In this document: positions 8,557 to 18,184 of the stretch, one piece after another
How positions within the stretch are numbered: the first letter of the stretch is position 1
Layout of the letters: each line of letters starts with the position of its first letter
From: Bradyrhizobium sp. 190
GTDB lineage: Bacteria; Pseudomonadota; Alphaproteobacteria; Rhizobiales; Xanthobacteraceae
Direction of reading: 5' to 3'
Length of the DNA stretch: 64,000 nt
Assembly: GCF_023073415.1 (NCBI RefSeq)
Contig: NZ_JADPJL010000077.1
Location: forward strand, 62,001-126,000
Notes under the pieces: generated by a model
The model's input: only the letters and a program-made list of their open reading frames with translations
The model's database searches: none
Told to the model about the DNA's origin: nothing
Program-made: the position numbers and the translations under genes

Positions 8557-8661
8557 ATGGACATCGCAAAGCTGACCGCGCCTCGCGACCTCAGTCCATT
8601 TTCGGAAGCTCTCCATGCCTGCCTTTCTCGTTCTGGATTCCATCTCCCTCGCCACGCCTGA
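8557..8661 (+). CDS. possible 34-codon leader ORF overlapping the ABC-F gene
   Basis: An ATG at 8557 follows GGAGAGAGAA and opens 34 codons (MDIAKLTAPRDLSPF...) that end in TGA at 8659-8661, overlapping the first 47 bases of the ABC-F gene in another frame. Its ribosome-binding site is better than that of the ABC-F gene, so it could act as a leader peptide or by translational coupling. This is an inference with no homology support. Confidence 0.25.
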   Translation: MDIAKLTAPRDLSPFSEALHACLSRSGFHLPRHA

Positions 8662-10204
8662 CGGACGCCTGCTGTTCGATGGATTGACGCTTGCGAACGG
8701 GCGCGAGCGCACCGGCCTTGTCGGCCGCAACGGCTGCGGCAAATCCACATTGCTGCGCTTGATCGCGGGCGAGATCGAGCCCGCGAGCGGATCGCTGCAA
8801 CGCATCGGCTCGATCGGCATGCTCGCGCAACTGACCGATGAACGACTGACGGTCGACGAGGCGCTCGGCGTCGCCGGCGGCCTTGCCCGCCTACGCCGGC
8901 TCGAACGCGGCCAAGGATCGATTCAAGGATCGCTTGATGACGCGACGGAAGCGGATTGGACGCTGGAGGCGAGGATACAGGCGGCGCTGGTCGAAGCCGG
9001 ACTGCCGTCAATGCCGCTGCATCGCCCGATCGTCTCCTTGAGCGGCGGCGAGCGGACGCGGATCGCACTGGCGCGCCTCTTGATCGAAGCGCCGGATCTG
9101 CTGCTGCTGGACGAGCCCACCAACAATCTCGATAGCTGCGGCCGGCAGGCCGTGGCGCAGATGCTCGAACGCTGGCAGGGCGGCGTCCTCGTCGCCAGCC
9201 ACGACCGCGCGCTACTGGAACGCGTCGACCGCATCGTCGAGTTGACGCCGGTCGGCATCAGCATATTCGGTGGCGCGTGGTCGGCCTTTGCCGAAGCGCG
9301 CGAGGCCGCACGCGCCCGCGCCGCTGATGACCTCGACCGCGCCTCGGACGCCCTGCGCAACACCGAGCGCGCGCTGCAGAAGTCGCGGGAAAAGAAGGCG
9401 CGCCGCGACAAGGCTGGCCGCGCCTGGCGCGCCAAGGGCATCGAGGACAAGATGTTCATGGACCGCGAGAAGGAGCGCGCAGAGAACAGCGCCGCCCGCG
9501 AAAGCCAGCTCGCCGGCCGCCTGCTCGGTGAGCGCGCCGAGGCGCTGGAGATGGCCAGGTCGCAAGTCGAGATCCTGACGCCGCTTTCGATCGACCTGCC
9601 GCGCACCCACCTACCCGGCGGGCGCGAACTCATCGCCTTCAAGGACGTGGCGATGACCTTTGGGGAGCGCCATCTGTTCGGACCGCTGTCATTCGACGTT
9701 CGCGGACCCGAGCGGATTGCCATCCGCGGCGCCAACGGTTCCGGCAAGACCACCTTGTTCCGCCTGATCACCGGCGATCTGAAACCTGCGAGCGGCGACG
9801 TCGGCCGCCGCACCGACCGCATTGCCGTGCTCGATCAGCACATCGGCCTGCTCGATCCCCACGCGAGCATTCTCGACAATCTGCGTCGCCTCAATCCAGA
9901 GCTCACAGCCAACGAGGCCCACGCGGCGCTCGCGCGGTTTGCGTTCCGTAACCGGGCGGCGTTGCAGATCGCGGCCACGCTCTCAGGCGGCGAACGGCTG
10001 CGCGCGGGCCTCGCCTGCGTATTCGCACGCCCGCAGCCGCCCTTCATCCTGCTGCTGGACGAGCCGACCAACCATCTCGATCTCGCCTCAATCGAAGAAC
10101 TGGAAGATGCGCTGCAAGGATACGACGGCGCGTTGATCGTGGTCAGCCATGACGAGGCATTTTTGCGGGCGATCGGAATCAGTCGGGAGATCGCGCTCGG
10201 CTAG
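8615..10204 (+). CDS. ABC-F family ATPase (ribosome-associated type)
   Basis: 529 residues with two ABC ATPase domains and no membrane segment, so it is a soluble ABC-F protein, a class acting on ribosomes in translation control, ribosome rescue or antibiotic protection. Domain 1 has Walker A GRNGCGKST (about 38-46), signature LSGGERTRIALARLL and Walker B LLLLDEPTNNLD; domain 2 has GANGSGKTT (about 372), LSGGERLRAGLACVF and LLLLDEPTNHLD. The linker (about 215-300) is Arg/Lys/Glu-rich and predicted helical. The start ATG 8615 is preceded only by a weak GGAAG. It is not clearly Uup, EttA or a known resistance subgroup. Confidence 0.92.
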   Translation: MPAFLVLDSISLATPDGRLLFDGLTLANGRERTGLVGRNGCGKSTLLRLIAGEIEPASGSLQRIGSIGMLAQLTDERLTVDEALGVAGGLARLRRLERGQGSIQGSLDDATEADWTLEARIQAALVEAGLPSMPLHRPIVSLSGGERTRIALARLLIEAPDLLLLDEPTNNLDSCGRQAVAQMLERWQGGVLVASHDRALLERVDRIVELTPVGISIFGGAWSAFAEAREAARARAADDLDRASDALRNTERALQKSREKKARRDKAGRAWRAKGIEDKMFMDREKERAENSAARESQLAGRLLGERAEALEMARSQVEILTPLSIDLPRTHLPGGRELIAFKDVAMTFGERHLFGPLSFDVRGPERIAIRGANGSGKTTLFRLITGDLKPASGDVGRRTDRIAVLDQHIGLLDPHASILDNLRRLNPELTANEAHAALARFAFRNRAALQIAATLSGGERLRAGLACVFARPQPPFILLLDEPTNHLDLASIEELEDALQGYDGALIVVSHDEAFLRAIGISREIALG

Positions 10205-10307
10205 GCCATGTACTCATGAAACCGGTGGCGTGACGTAAAGAAGAAATGCCTGCTTTGCTTTTGGAGCGACGCCGATACCGCACGGCAGCGAAATGACGCG
10301 AAGGGCC
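10204..10307. repeat. dispersed intergenic repeat, family B, copy 1
   Basis: Shares the blocks GGCC(A/G)TGTACTCAT, GGCGT(G/A)ACG and CGAAGGGCC, in the same order and spacing, with 37233-37334. Rather degenerate. It abuts the ABC-F stop codon. The remaining bases to 10458 show no other feature. Confidence 0.6.
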
Positions 10308-10458
10308 AAGAGGAGACAATTGCTGGCGTCACCCAAACATTCAGTTAATCTTCGTTTGCTACATGCAGGAATGCGTGATCATGGGCCAAATCCTTGCCGG
10401 TCTTTAGGCTGAACACCTTATTCGGTTCAGAATCTGCTGTAGAGGTTCGCTAACCAGC

Positions 10459-11136
10459 ATGAAATGGCTTGCAGCGTCGTTGGCTGTCATTGTTGCCGTT
10501 TACGCGGTCTACAAGCTGAATTTTCCGACCTATTCGTATCGCTACCGTCTTGAGATATCTCTATCGGTTGATGGAAAGGTTTACACCGGATCGAGTGTGA
10601 TCGAGGTTGCCTGGGGGTGTGGACCGAAGATCGCTGGCTTGGGTCAGTGCGCGCCGAGCCTTGGCGGACAGGCAACCGTGATAGATCTTGGATCCCGCGG
10701 GGTTGTCGTCGCAACGCTTTATACCGGAGAAAATGTCTCTCCCGTTCCAGACGGAGCCGTTGACGCGACATGGCTATGCGCCAACGCATTCGGCAATCGA
10801 AGCACCACCGAGGACTTACCGAAGCTTCCGCTCCTCAAGGGACGTCGCGAACTTTCGCCAAATAGCCTTCCACGGCTGGTTTGGTTCTCAAATCCAGCCG
10901 ATCCGAAATCCGCCCGGAAGGTGACCGCGGAGAATGTCGCAAGCATTGTCGATCCGACTGCGCGCTTCACGGAAACCTTCGTTGAAATCACGCGCGACCC
11001 GATTGTCGTGGATATCGCAAAAAAGCTGCCGTGGTATCCGGCATTGCTCGAGGCGCAGAAGGGAAAACTCATCCTATCAGAGCCCGGAAAATTCCAGCTC
11101 ATTTACAAGATGTTTGTGGGAGAAAACACGACGTGA
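10459..11136 (+). CDS. hypothetical membrane-anchored protein
   Basis: 225 residues, not recognised. An N-terminal hydrophobic helix (about residues 4-20, MKWLAASLAVIVAVYAVYKL) is likely an uncleaved anchor or signal. The rest is beta-rich and probably periplasmic, with two Cys (GCGPK, GQCAPS) close together and a third in TWLCANAFG. Codon use is less GC-rich than in neighbouring genes. It is isolated between two dispersed repeats, with no operon partner. Confidence 0.65.
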   Translation: MKWLAASLAVIVAVYAVYKLNFPTYSYRYRLEISLSVDGKVYTGSSVIEVAWGCGPKIAGLGQCAPSLGGQATVIDLGSRGVVVATLYTGENVSPVPDGAVDATWLCANAFGNRSTTEDLPKLPLLKGRRELSPNSLPRLVWFSNPADPKSARKVTAENVASIVDPTARFTETFVEITRDPIVVDIAKKLPWYPALLEAQKGKLILSEPGKFQLIYKMFVGENTT

Positions 11137-11149
11137 CCGGCGGACGTTC

Positions 11150-11266
11150 GTCTGCTCCGGGTCATTTTCGACTGAGTCTGCGTGCGCTGCCTGTCATTTG
11201 ATGTCTGCTTTGCCTCAAAAGCGACCGGCTGCCTATGGCTGCGCGCTAATGATGAGTCCACGCCCT
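11150..11266. repeat. dispersed intergenic repeat, family A, copy 1
   Basis: Shares GCTCCGGGTCATTTTCGAC, TTGATGTC(T/C)GCTTTGCCTC and GGCTGCGCGCTAATGA with 38419-38566 in the same order. One frame of this element yields the GSFSTES...MSALPQK type of spurious peptide that is common in Bradyrhizobium annotations (from memory). It ends at the asmA stop codon. Confidence 0.7.
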
Positions 11267-14200
11267 AATTGGGACGCGCCGGCGGATTGGCGACCTGCGG
11301 CGTCAGCGCCAGCGGCGGACGCGGCGGCGGCGGCTTCTGCTTGGCCGTGCCCGGCGCTGGCCTGATTTCGATCGGCGGCGGCAGCGGCGCAACCTGCGGC
11401 TGGCCGGCGACAGGCGCCGGCGGCGCATTGACGACGGGCGGACGCGGCGCCGTCGCCTTCTTCGCAGGAGGCCGCCGTGGGTCGCGGCCCTTTGGGGTCA
11501 CCGGCGCGGGCGGCAGCGCCGCCTCCGGGATCGGCGATAGTCCATCCGCGGGCAGCACGATCGGCGGCGGCGACGGCGGCGGCGGCTCGCCCCGTTCGAT
11601 GGCATCGAGCCTTCGGGTTTCGTGATCGATCGCGCGCACCGCCAGCCACGAAGACAAGGGGGCAACGTCGACGCTGCGATTCATCGCGTCGGGCGTGCCC
11701 ACGGCAAGCAATTGAATCTCCGGACGCCCGGTCGTCATCGTCAAGGAAAGGGCGGCGCGGACATCGGCCTGATCGGCGGCAATATCGTATCCGCCCGAAA
11801 CGATGGCGCGCACGCCATTGCCGTCCAGCGTCGTCGCTCCCACCCGAAGCCGGCCGTCCCTGACGGTGAACGGTATCTGCGCGGAAGGAACCGCAAGCGC
11901 GCCCACCGGAAGCGCGGCTTCGACGATCTGCTTCAGTCGGACGTCGTCCTTTGCCTGCCCGCTGTCATTGGCGCGGACCGCTACTTCGAAGGCGCGCGGA
12001 TCGAGGCCTGAAATCCGGGCCGCTTCCAGCGTCAGCGTTCCGCTGCCGGACAGCGCGCCCGCCAGCGCCGAGGCGCTGCGGCCCTGGCTCGTCAGCGTCA
12101 TCTGCATCGACGCGCGACCGGCGGGCATCGCGAGGTTGCGATAGCGCAGCGCCGTGCCGTCGACACCGGAGAACTGGATACTCGCGTTCAACGCAATGCC
12201 GGTCGCGCCTGGCTTCGCATCCATGCTGGCGGTGACATCGCCGCCGCCGATCTTGCCTTTGATGGCATCGAAGGTCAGCGACTGGCCGTCGCTCTTGATC
12301 ACCCCGCTCACCGGCTGCAATTCGCTTCCGCCCGGCAGCAGGCCGCGCAGCGCCTGAAACGCGATCCGGCCGCGCCAGCCCTTCGCCAGGCCAGTGCCGA
12401 GCGGCTCGGCGGCATCGTGTCCGGCGGCGCCGAGCGCCATGGCAAAGGCCGGCGCCAGCGCGACCTGATCGGCGCCGATTTCACCCTCGATCTCCTTCTC
12501 CGCGCCGAGCGTCACCGCCAGGCTGCCGCGCAGGCGCGAACCGCCGAGGCTACTGTCGAGGTCGTCGAAGGTCAGCCTGTTCCCGGTGAGCTGTACGCGC
12601 GAAGACAGGCCGATGTTCTGCGCCAGCGTATCCGCCGGCTTGAGATCGAGCAGCGGCCCGAAATCGCCGCGGCGAACTTTCAGGCCGAGACTTGCCTGCG
12701 CCTCTGGCGCCCATGGCTCGGCGGAGCCTTCCGCTTCGGCATCAAGGCCCGTTGCCGAGATCTTTGCCTTGAGCCGCAACGGCGCACCCCACGCGCCGGT
12801 CGCGGTGCCCTCGAACTGCCCAGGGCCATCGCCCGCCGCGACGACGCGATCAAGACCGAGCCCGGCAAGCAAGGCGCGACCTTGCTCGGACGACAATTTC
12901 GAATCGACCCAGACTTCACTGCGCCCGAGAGCTGCGAGATCGAGGCCCTGGATTGCCGCGACAGCCGGCCTGCCGGTGATCGTGGTGACGCCCTTGAGCA
13001 ACGGCGAGTCGAGATCGGCTGTGGCACGCGCCTGGACGCGATCGGACTGCCCGGCACTCCTGGTGAGGTCGAGCGCCAATTTCAGGCGCGCCGGGCCCGG
13101 GCTGGTCCCCATCGCATTGAGCCGCGCGGCCAGCACCGGTGAAAAGGGAACGATCAGGCTGGTCAACCGACTGAGCGAGGCGGCGCTTGAATTGAGCGCG
13201 AACCATCCGGTCGCGTTGACGCGGTCGAAATTGCCCGCGCCGTCCAGCGTCACGCTTTCAAGCTGGCCGATCTTCAACTGCTCGAGCGATATCTTTGCCG
13301 GCGAGTAGGCCAGTCTGGCGAGCAGCGGACTCAGCTCCTGCCCGGCGGAGGTGGCGCGGCCGATGTCGAGCGAAAGCTTTCCTTCATCCGGCCACTCGCC
13401 TTGCGGTCCCGCCAGCGACCGCACAAAGGCGGTGGCGGCACCGAGATCGAGCCGCTCCGCCTTCAATTCCGCATCAACGCGGGAGCCGCGATCCACCTGC
13501 CGGTGCGACACCACCACCCGCCCCTCCACCGTGCCGCCTTCGATGTCGGCCTTCATGGCGTCGATGGCAAAGCCCTCGGGCGCGACGGTCACGTCGCCGC
13601 GCAGCCGAAGCGGCTTCTGGCTGCGATAGGCGATCTCGCCGCGGCCCTGCAGCCAGGTGAGCAGCGCCTCTGGATCGGAGGATTCGACGCTGAGCGCGGC
13701 CTTGAAGCTATCAGGCGCAACGCTCTTCGTACCGGTCTCGCTGAGCGAAACCCTGGTCGCGCCGGGCGCGCGGAACTCCAGCCTGTGAATGCGCCAGGAT
13801 TTGGCATCGCCTTCCAGCTCGGCAGCGATGTCCTGCAATGGGCGTCCGCCCAGCATGACCTGCTCGGAAGCGAGTTCGATCTGCGCGGGGACCGGCAGAT
13901 GTGGAACGACGGATGTGAGCGCCCACAGCGCCGGTAGCGCGCGGGCCGGTTCGGTGGAATTGTCCTTGGTGACGAATCTGTCGGCATCGAGCTGGCGCGC
14001 CGAAAGCGCCGCACGCAACAGCGGCGATGCGCCGAAGCGAATGTCGCCGTTGCCGGAGAGTTTTAGCGCGCGCTCCTCGGCGCCGTAGGTCACCTCGATT
14101 TGTTCGAGCCGGGCCGCCGAGTAATCGGTTTTGACTTTCGCCGCGATACGCCACGGTGGATCGTTGCCCTTGCCCTTCTGTCCGGGAGGAGCGACGAGCG

Positions 14201-14909
14201 TCATCGCGCCCTCGAAGCGCGGCGCGCGGGCATCGAAATTCAGAACACCGTCGAGATCGATGGCGAGCGCACGCTGGCCCGGATCGATATTGAGATGAAC
14301 GCGGGTACCGTTGCCGTCGGGACCCTGCCCCGAGGAGACGCGAAACGGATAGCGCGTGCCCGACAGCATGAAGTTGCCGTCGCCGCGGATCGAGCCGGCC
14401 AGCGAGCGCACATCGCCGCTGAAGGCGATATCGTTCAGTTCGAACGTGCTGCGGCTGGCCGCATCATGCAGGGCGATGCGGCCGGTGAGATTGAGCCGGT
14501 CGATCGCCAGCGAGCCCAGATTGACTGTCCCGGTCGTCGCCGGCCAATCGATGCGCCCCTTCGCGTCGAGCCCGAGATCGAGCGACATGCCGTTGATCGT
14601 CAGTTCGGTGGCGCGCACCTCGCCGCGCATCAGCGAGCCCAGACTGAATTCCACGTCGAGCTTGTCGGCGCGAACCTTGCCGAGATCGTTGGCGCCGCCG
14701 ACCGCGACCGAGCGCAGTTGCAGCGACGGCGCCGGCAACAGCCGCGCGTCGAGCTTGCCACCGACGCGGACCGGCGCGCCGATGATCCGCGTCGCCTCGG
14801 CCTCGAATTGCGGCCGGAACTGGTTCCAGTCAATGAAATATGGCCCGACGAGCGCGGCAATCAGCGCAATGATGAAGGCGATTGCCAGGCCGAGCAGCGT
14901 CGTCTGCAC
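11265..14909 (-). CDS. AsmA family protein
   Basis: 1214 residues. One N-terminal transmembrane helix (about 5-25) leads to FIDWNQFRPQFEAEATRIIGAPVRVGG, the AsmA opening, then a long repetitive beta-rich region with many LD.G and N.RV elements and a C-terminal AsmA-type block (about 900-1080). AsmA-like proteins are periplasmic, inner-membrane-anchored and linked to lipid transport or outer-membrane assembly. The last ~110 residues are an extreme Pro/Ala-rich tail (PPPPSPPPI, RPPAKKATAPRPP) and probably disordered. The start is a GTG at 14909, six bases after GGGAG. The TAG stop lies at the edge of a dispersed repeat. Confidence 0.88.
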   Translation of the reverse strand: MQTTLLGLAIAFIIALIAALVGPYFIDWNQFRPQFEAEATRIIGAPVRVGGKLDARLLPAPSLQLRSVAVGGANDLGKVRADKLDVEFSLGSLMRGEVRATELTINGMSLDLGLDAKGRIDWPATTGTVNLGSLAIDRLNLTGRIALHDAASRSTFELNDIAFSGDVRSLAGSIRGDGNFMLSGTRYPFRVSSGQGPDGNGTRVHLNIDPGQRALAIDLDGVLNFDARAPRFEGAMTLVAPPGQKGKGNDPPWRIAAKVKTDYSAARLEQIEVTYGAEERALKLSGNGDIRFGASPLLRAALSARQLDADRFVTKDNSTEPARALPALWALTSVVPHLPVPAQIELASEQVMLGGRPLQDIAAELEGDAKSWRIHRLEFRAPGATRVSLSETGTKSVAPDSFKAALSVESSDPEALLTWLQGRGEIAYRSQKPLRLRGDVTVAPEGFAIDAMKADIEGGTVEGRVVVSHRQVDRGSRVDAELKAERLDLGAATAFVRSLAGPQGEWPDEGKLSLDIGRATSAGQELSPLLARLAYSPAKISLEQLKIGQLESVTLDGAGNFDRVNATGWFALNSSAASLSRLTSLIVPFSPVLAARLNAMGTSPGPARLKLALDLTRSAGQSDRVQARATADLDSPLLKGVTTITGRPAVAAIQGLDLAALGRSEVWVDSKLSSEQGRALLAGLGLDRVVAAGDGPGQFEGTATGAWGAPLRLKAKISATGLDAEAEGSAEPWAPEAQASLGLKVRRGDFGPLLDLKPADTLAQNIGLSSRVQLTGNRLTFDDLDSSLGGSRLRGSLAVTLGAEKEIEGEIGADQVALAPAFAMALGAAGHDAAEPLGTGLAKGWRGRIAFQALRGLLPGGSELQPVSGVIKSDGQSLTFDAIKGKIGGGDVTASMDAKPGATGIALNASIQFSGVDGTALRYRNLAMPAGRASMQMTLTSQGRSASALAGALSGSGTLTLEAARISGLDPRAFEVAVRANDSGQAKDDVRLKQIVEAALPVGALAVPSAQIPFTVRDGRLRVGATTLDGNGVRAIVSGGYDIAADQADVRAALSLTMTTGRPEIQLLAVGTPDAMNRSVDVAPLSSWLAVRAIDHETRRLDAIERGEPPPPSPPPIVLPADGLSPIPEAALPPAPVTPKGRDPRRPPAKKATAPRPPVVNAPPAPVAGQPQVAPLPPPIEIRPAPGTAKQKPPPPRPPLALTPQVANPPARPN

Positions 14910-15057
14910 GGTATCTCCCTTTGAACCGCCCCGGCGCGCAGGCCGCGCTACGCCGAATCCGGCCCCGGAGCTGCCCGGAATATAGAGAGAAGTATGGCGA
15001 AGTCACAGCGTCATACTGACAGGCGCCCCGCCCGGCTCCGAGCACCGGCGCAGAGGG

Positions 15058-16311
15058 TTAAAAACGCCCCGCCAAGGCCTTCCAGCTCGCCGGCAGGCGC
15101 TTCAGGCCGCGCAGCACGAAGGTCGGCCGCCATTCCGGATTGACAGCGTCATCGAGCCGCAGGTCCGGCAGCCGGCGCAGCAGGGTCGAAATCGCGACCT
15201 CGGCCTCGATCCGCGCCAGCTGGGCGCCGAGGCAGAAATGGATGCCGCCGCCAAAGGACAGCGGCCTCACATTGGGCCTGGTGATATCGAGGCGTTCCGG
15301 GTGGTCGGGATAGACCGCCGGGTCATGGTTGGCCGAGCCCAGCAGACACAGCACGCTCTCGCCCTTTGGGATGCGCTTTCCCCCGAGATCGTCGATGTCT
15401 TCCAGCGCCACCCGGCCGGTCAGCTGCACTGATGAATCGTAGCGCAGGAATTCTTCGATGGCGTTGGTGATGAGCTCGGGCCTGGCCTTGAGCAGCGCGA
15501 GCTGGTCGGGATTGCGATGCAGCGCCAGCAAACCGTTGCCGATCAGGTTGACGGTAGTCTCGTGGCCCGCGCCGAACAACAGAATGATATTGGCGGTCAG
15601 TTCCTCGTTGGAGAGCTTGCTGCCGTCCTCCTCGGCCTGCACCAGTTGCGTGATCAGGTCGTCGCCGGGTGTCTTCCGCCGCAGCTCGAACATCTGCTGG
15701 AAATACATCGCCGCCATCGCATTGCCGGCGTTGCCCTGCTTGATCTCGTCCGGCGTCAGCGGCACCGGATCGAGCAGGCGCCCGCCATCGCGCGAACTCG
15801 TATAAAACACCTCGCGATGCTCCTCGGGGATTCCGAGCATGTCGCAGATGATGGTGACCGGCAGGCGGAACGCAAAGTCCTCGATCAGGTCCATCTTCCC
15901 GTGCGGGATGATGCGGTCGAGCGTCTCATCGACGACCTGCTGGATGCGCGGGCGCATGTCCTCGACCCGGCGGGCGGTGAAGGCCTTCACCACCAGCCCG
16001 CGCAGGCGGGTGTGGTCCGGCGGATCCTGCTGCAGCATCCAGTGGCTCATGCTGCGGAACACCGGCTCGTCCATGATCTTGGGGCCATAGCGGCGGATGG
16101 TGCGTTCGACGTAATCCTTGCCGAACCGCTTGTCGCGGACCACGAGGCTGGCCTCGGCGTGGCGGCTGCAGGCGTATACGCCGAACGGCGTCAGGTGCAC
16201 CGGATCAGTGGCGCGCATCCGCTCGTAATGCGGATAGGGATCGCGAATGAAATCGGGGGACAGCGGATTGAACAACGGCGCGCTACTGGCAGTCTGAGCA
16301 TGCTCGTTCAT
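15058..16311 (-). CDS. cytochrome P450
   Basis: 417 residues, the size of soluble bacterial P450s; a haem monooxygenase that needs a ferredoxin partner not found here. Landmarks: I-helix oxygen-binding motif GAGHETT (about 247-253), K-helix ExxR in EEFLRYDSSVQLTGR, and the haem-ligand loop FGGGIHFCLGAQLAR (Cys about 356). The start is the ATG at 16311, with GAGGT just upstream; the frame can be read to 16404 but that would cover the promoter and operator. It is divergent from a TetR gene with a palindrome between, so it is probably repressed by that regulator and induced by its substrate (inference). The substrate is unknown. Confidence 0.93.
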   Translation of the reverse strand: MNEHAQTASSAPLFNPLSPDFIRDPYPHYERMRATDPVHLTPFGVYACSRHAEASLVVRDKRFGKDYVERTIRRYGPKIMDEPVFRSMSHWMLQQDPPDHTRLRGLVVKAFTARRVEDMRPRIQQVVDETLDRIIPHGKMDLIEDFAFRLPVTIICDMLGIPEEHREVFYTSSRDGGRLLDPVPLTPDEIKQGNAGNAMAAMYFQQMFELRRKTPGDDLITQLVQAEEDGSKLSNEELTANIILLFGAGHETTVNLIGNGLLALHRNPDQLALLKARPELITNAIEEFLRYDSSVQLTGRVALEDIDDLGGKRIPKGESVLCLLGSANHDPAVYPDHPERLDITRPNVRPLSFGGGIHFCLGAQLARIEAEVAISTLLRRLPDLRLDDAVNPEWRPTFVLRGLKRLPASWKALAGRF

Positions 16312-16374
16312 GGTGACCTCAACTGGTTGCTGGCCGTGCGTAGTACAGCGCGTTTCCCCGGGCCGATCGATCGA

Positions 16375-16400
16375 AACTCGATACATTATTGTATTGAGTT
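16375..16400. promoter_or_regulatory. 26-bp palindrome, probable TetR operator
   Basis: AACTC-G-ATACA-TTAT-TGTAT-T-GAGTT is a near-perfect dyad with one mismatched pair, 24 bases before the tetR start and 64 before the P450 start. Size and position suit a TetR-family operator that controls both divergent genes. Confidence 0.7.
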
Positions 16401-16423
16401 GCATTCTCGCCTAAACTGGGCGG

Positions 16424-17035
16424 ATGTCAAGAGTGCGAACGAGACCCACAAGGGACGACACCCGCGAAAAGCTGTTCGAGGCGGCGGCGCGCGTGTTCGA
16501 GGACCAAGGCATAGGCGGAGCCAGCATCGAGGCGATCGCGGCGGCGGCCGGCTTCACGCGCGGGGCGTTCTACTCGAACTTCAAGAGCAAGGACGAACTG
16601 ATCATCGCCATGCTCGAGGATCACGTCGAGCAATCCATCGGGCGCATCCGCGATCTGCTCGACAGGCACAAGAACCTTGCGGATTTCATCGATGCGCTGA
16701 AGACCATGGACCGCAGCCAGCAGGATCCGCTCGGCCGCTCTCCCCTGCTGCATATGGAAATGATCCTGTTCGTGGCGCGCGCGGAAAAGCGCCGGCCTGA
16801 ACTCGCCAAGCGGCTGCGCGCCCGGCGAAAGCTGGTCACCGACATCATCGAGACCACGGCCAGGAACAGCGGCAGGACGACCATTCTCAACCCGACATGG
16901 GCCGGCGCGCTGGTGCTGGCGCTGGAGGACGGCTTCCGTCTGCACCGCCTGATCGATCCCGAGACGACGTCGCCCGACAGCTTTTTTCGCGCCATCGGCG
17001 ACCTGCAGCGGGCGATGGGAATTTCAGCGGCCTGA
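16424..17035 (+). CDS. TetR family transcriptional regulator
   Basis: 203 residues. The N-terminal DNA-binding domain is clear: TREKLFEAAARVFEDQGIGGASIEAIAAAAGFTRGAFYSNFKSKDEL (about 13-60), including the typical GAFYSNFKSKDEL recognition region. The C-terminal part is a helical ligand-binding and dimerisation domain. The ATG at 16424 lies 112 bases from the divergent P450 start; the 26-bp palindrome between them is the likely binding site. It is probably a self-limiting repressor that senses a P450 substrate (inference). Confidence 0.92.
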   Translation: MSRVRTRPTRDDTREKLFEAAARVFEDQGIGGASIEAIAAAAGFTRGAFYSNFKSKDELIIAMLEDHVEQSIGRIRDLLDRHKNLADFIDALKTMDRSQQDPLGRSPLLHMEMILFVARAEKRRPELAKRLRARRKLVTDIIETTARNSGRTTILNPTWAGALVLALEDGFRLHRLIDPETTSPDSFFRAIGDLQRAMGISAA

Positions 17036-17084
17036 GACGGAAATCCGCCTCGCGCAAGTCATTGTGAGTTGCTAGCGTTGGCGG

Positions 17085-18161
17085 ATGCCTGCGAACGCCG
17101 ACACCGAATATTCGACACATTCCGCGCACCGACGCATATGTCGGATCCATGCACTCGGATGGCCGCGCCTGACGTGCCTGGCTTTGATTTCTCTATGTCT
17201 TGCCGGTGCGATCGACGCCAGGGCCGAGGAAGTCATTTCACTCGCGCTGCCGATCAAGTGCCGGCCGGGCCTGACCTGCTTCTTTCAGAACTATGTCGAT
17301 CATGATGCCTCGGACAAGGCCCGCGACTATCGCTGCGGCGGACGCAGCTATGACGGTCACGACGGCACCGACATCAGGATCGTAAACCTCGAAATACAAA
17401 GACAGGGAATAGAGGTGCTCGCCGCCGCGCCCGGACGCGTGATCGGGACGCGCAACGACATGGAAGACATCTCGGTCAAGACCGCGGGCAAGGCCACGAT
17501 CGCCGGAAAGGAATGCGGCAACGGTGTGGTCATCGAGCATGAGGGCGGCTGGCGTACCCAATATTGTCACATGGCCAAGGGCAGCGTTCGCGTCAAAGCA
17601 GGTGATCAAACGACGACCGGGCAGCCGATCGGCCTGGTCGGGCTATCCGGAGATACCGAATTCTTTCATCTTCACTTCACGGTGCGGCATCGCGGAAAGA
17701 CCGTGGATCCCTTTGCCTATGGTGCGCCTGAGAATTCCTGCGGCGGCGGCCGGTCGATCTGGGCTGCTTCCCTTGGCGAGCAGACGCAATACCGCCCCCG
17801 TGAAATCATCGATTACGGCTTTGCCGGTATCGCTCCGACCATGGAGCTGATCGAGTCCGGCGAAATCGGCAAGCATCCCGTCACGCCGGGCTCGGATGCT
17901 CTCGTCGCCTATGTCAGGGCCATCGGCCTGCAGGCAGGCGACCAGCAAATCCTCACGGTGCAAGGCCCGGGCGGCGCTTCCATCTCCGCCAACAATCTTC
18001 CGGCGCTTGATCGAGACAAGGCGCAGTTTCTTGTCATCGCTGGAAAGAAGCGCAACGAGGCGGCGTGGCCTGCCGGCCGCTACAGCGCGACGTACCGGGT
18101 GACCAGAGACGGTGCGGAAGTGCTGCGAAAAACGTTCGACATTGACGCACGGCCTCGGTGA
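17085..18161 (+). CDS. secreted M23-family (LytM) metallopeptidase
   Basis: 358 residues. A hydrophobic signal segment (about 27-45, ending AIDARAEE) follows an unusually long basic N-terminus, so the true start may be later, although no better in-frame start is visible. The M23 zinc motifs are present: HDGTD (H-x3-D, about residues 90-94) and the later HLHF (about 195-198), with the intervening GNGVVIEHEGGWRTQYCHM block. Such enzymes cut peptidoglycan cross-bridges or act as regulators of amidases. The C-terminal ~110 residues (from about 245) form an extra beta domain. It is convergent with the MFS gene. Confidence 0.85.
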   Translation: MPANADTEYSTHSAHRRICRIHALGWPRLTCLALISLCLAGAIDARAEEVISLALPIKCRPGLTCFFQNYVDHDASDKARDYRCGGRSYDGHDGTDIRIVNLEIQRQGIEVLAAAPGRVIGTRNDMEDISVKTAGKATIAGKECGNGVVIEHEGGWRTQYCHMAKGSVRVKAGDQTTTGQPIGLVGLSGDTEFFHLHFTVRHRGKTVDPFAYGAPENSCGGGRSIWAASLGEQTQYRPREIIDYGFAGIAPTMELIESGEIGKHPVTPGSDALVAYVRAIGLQAGDQQILTVQGPGGASISANNLPALDRDKAQFLVIAGKKRNEAAWPAGRYSATYRVTRDGAEVLRKTFDIDARPR

Positions 18162-18184
18162 GCCGCGGACGAGAGCAATTGCGG

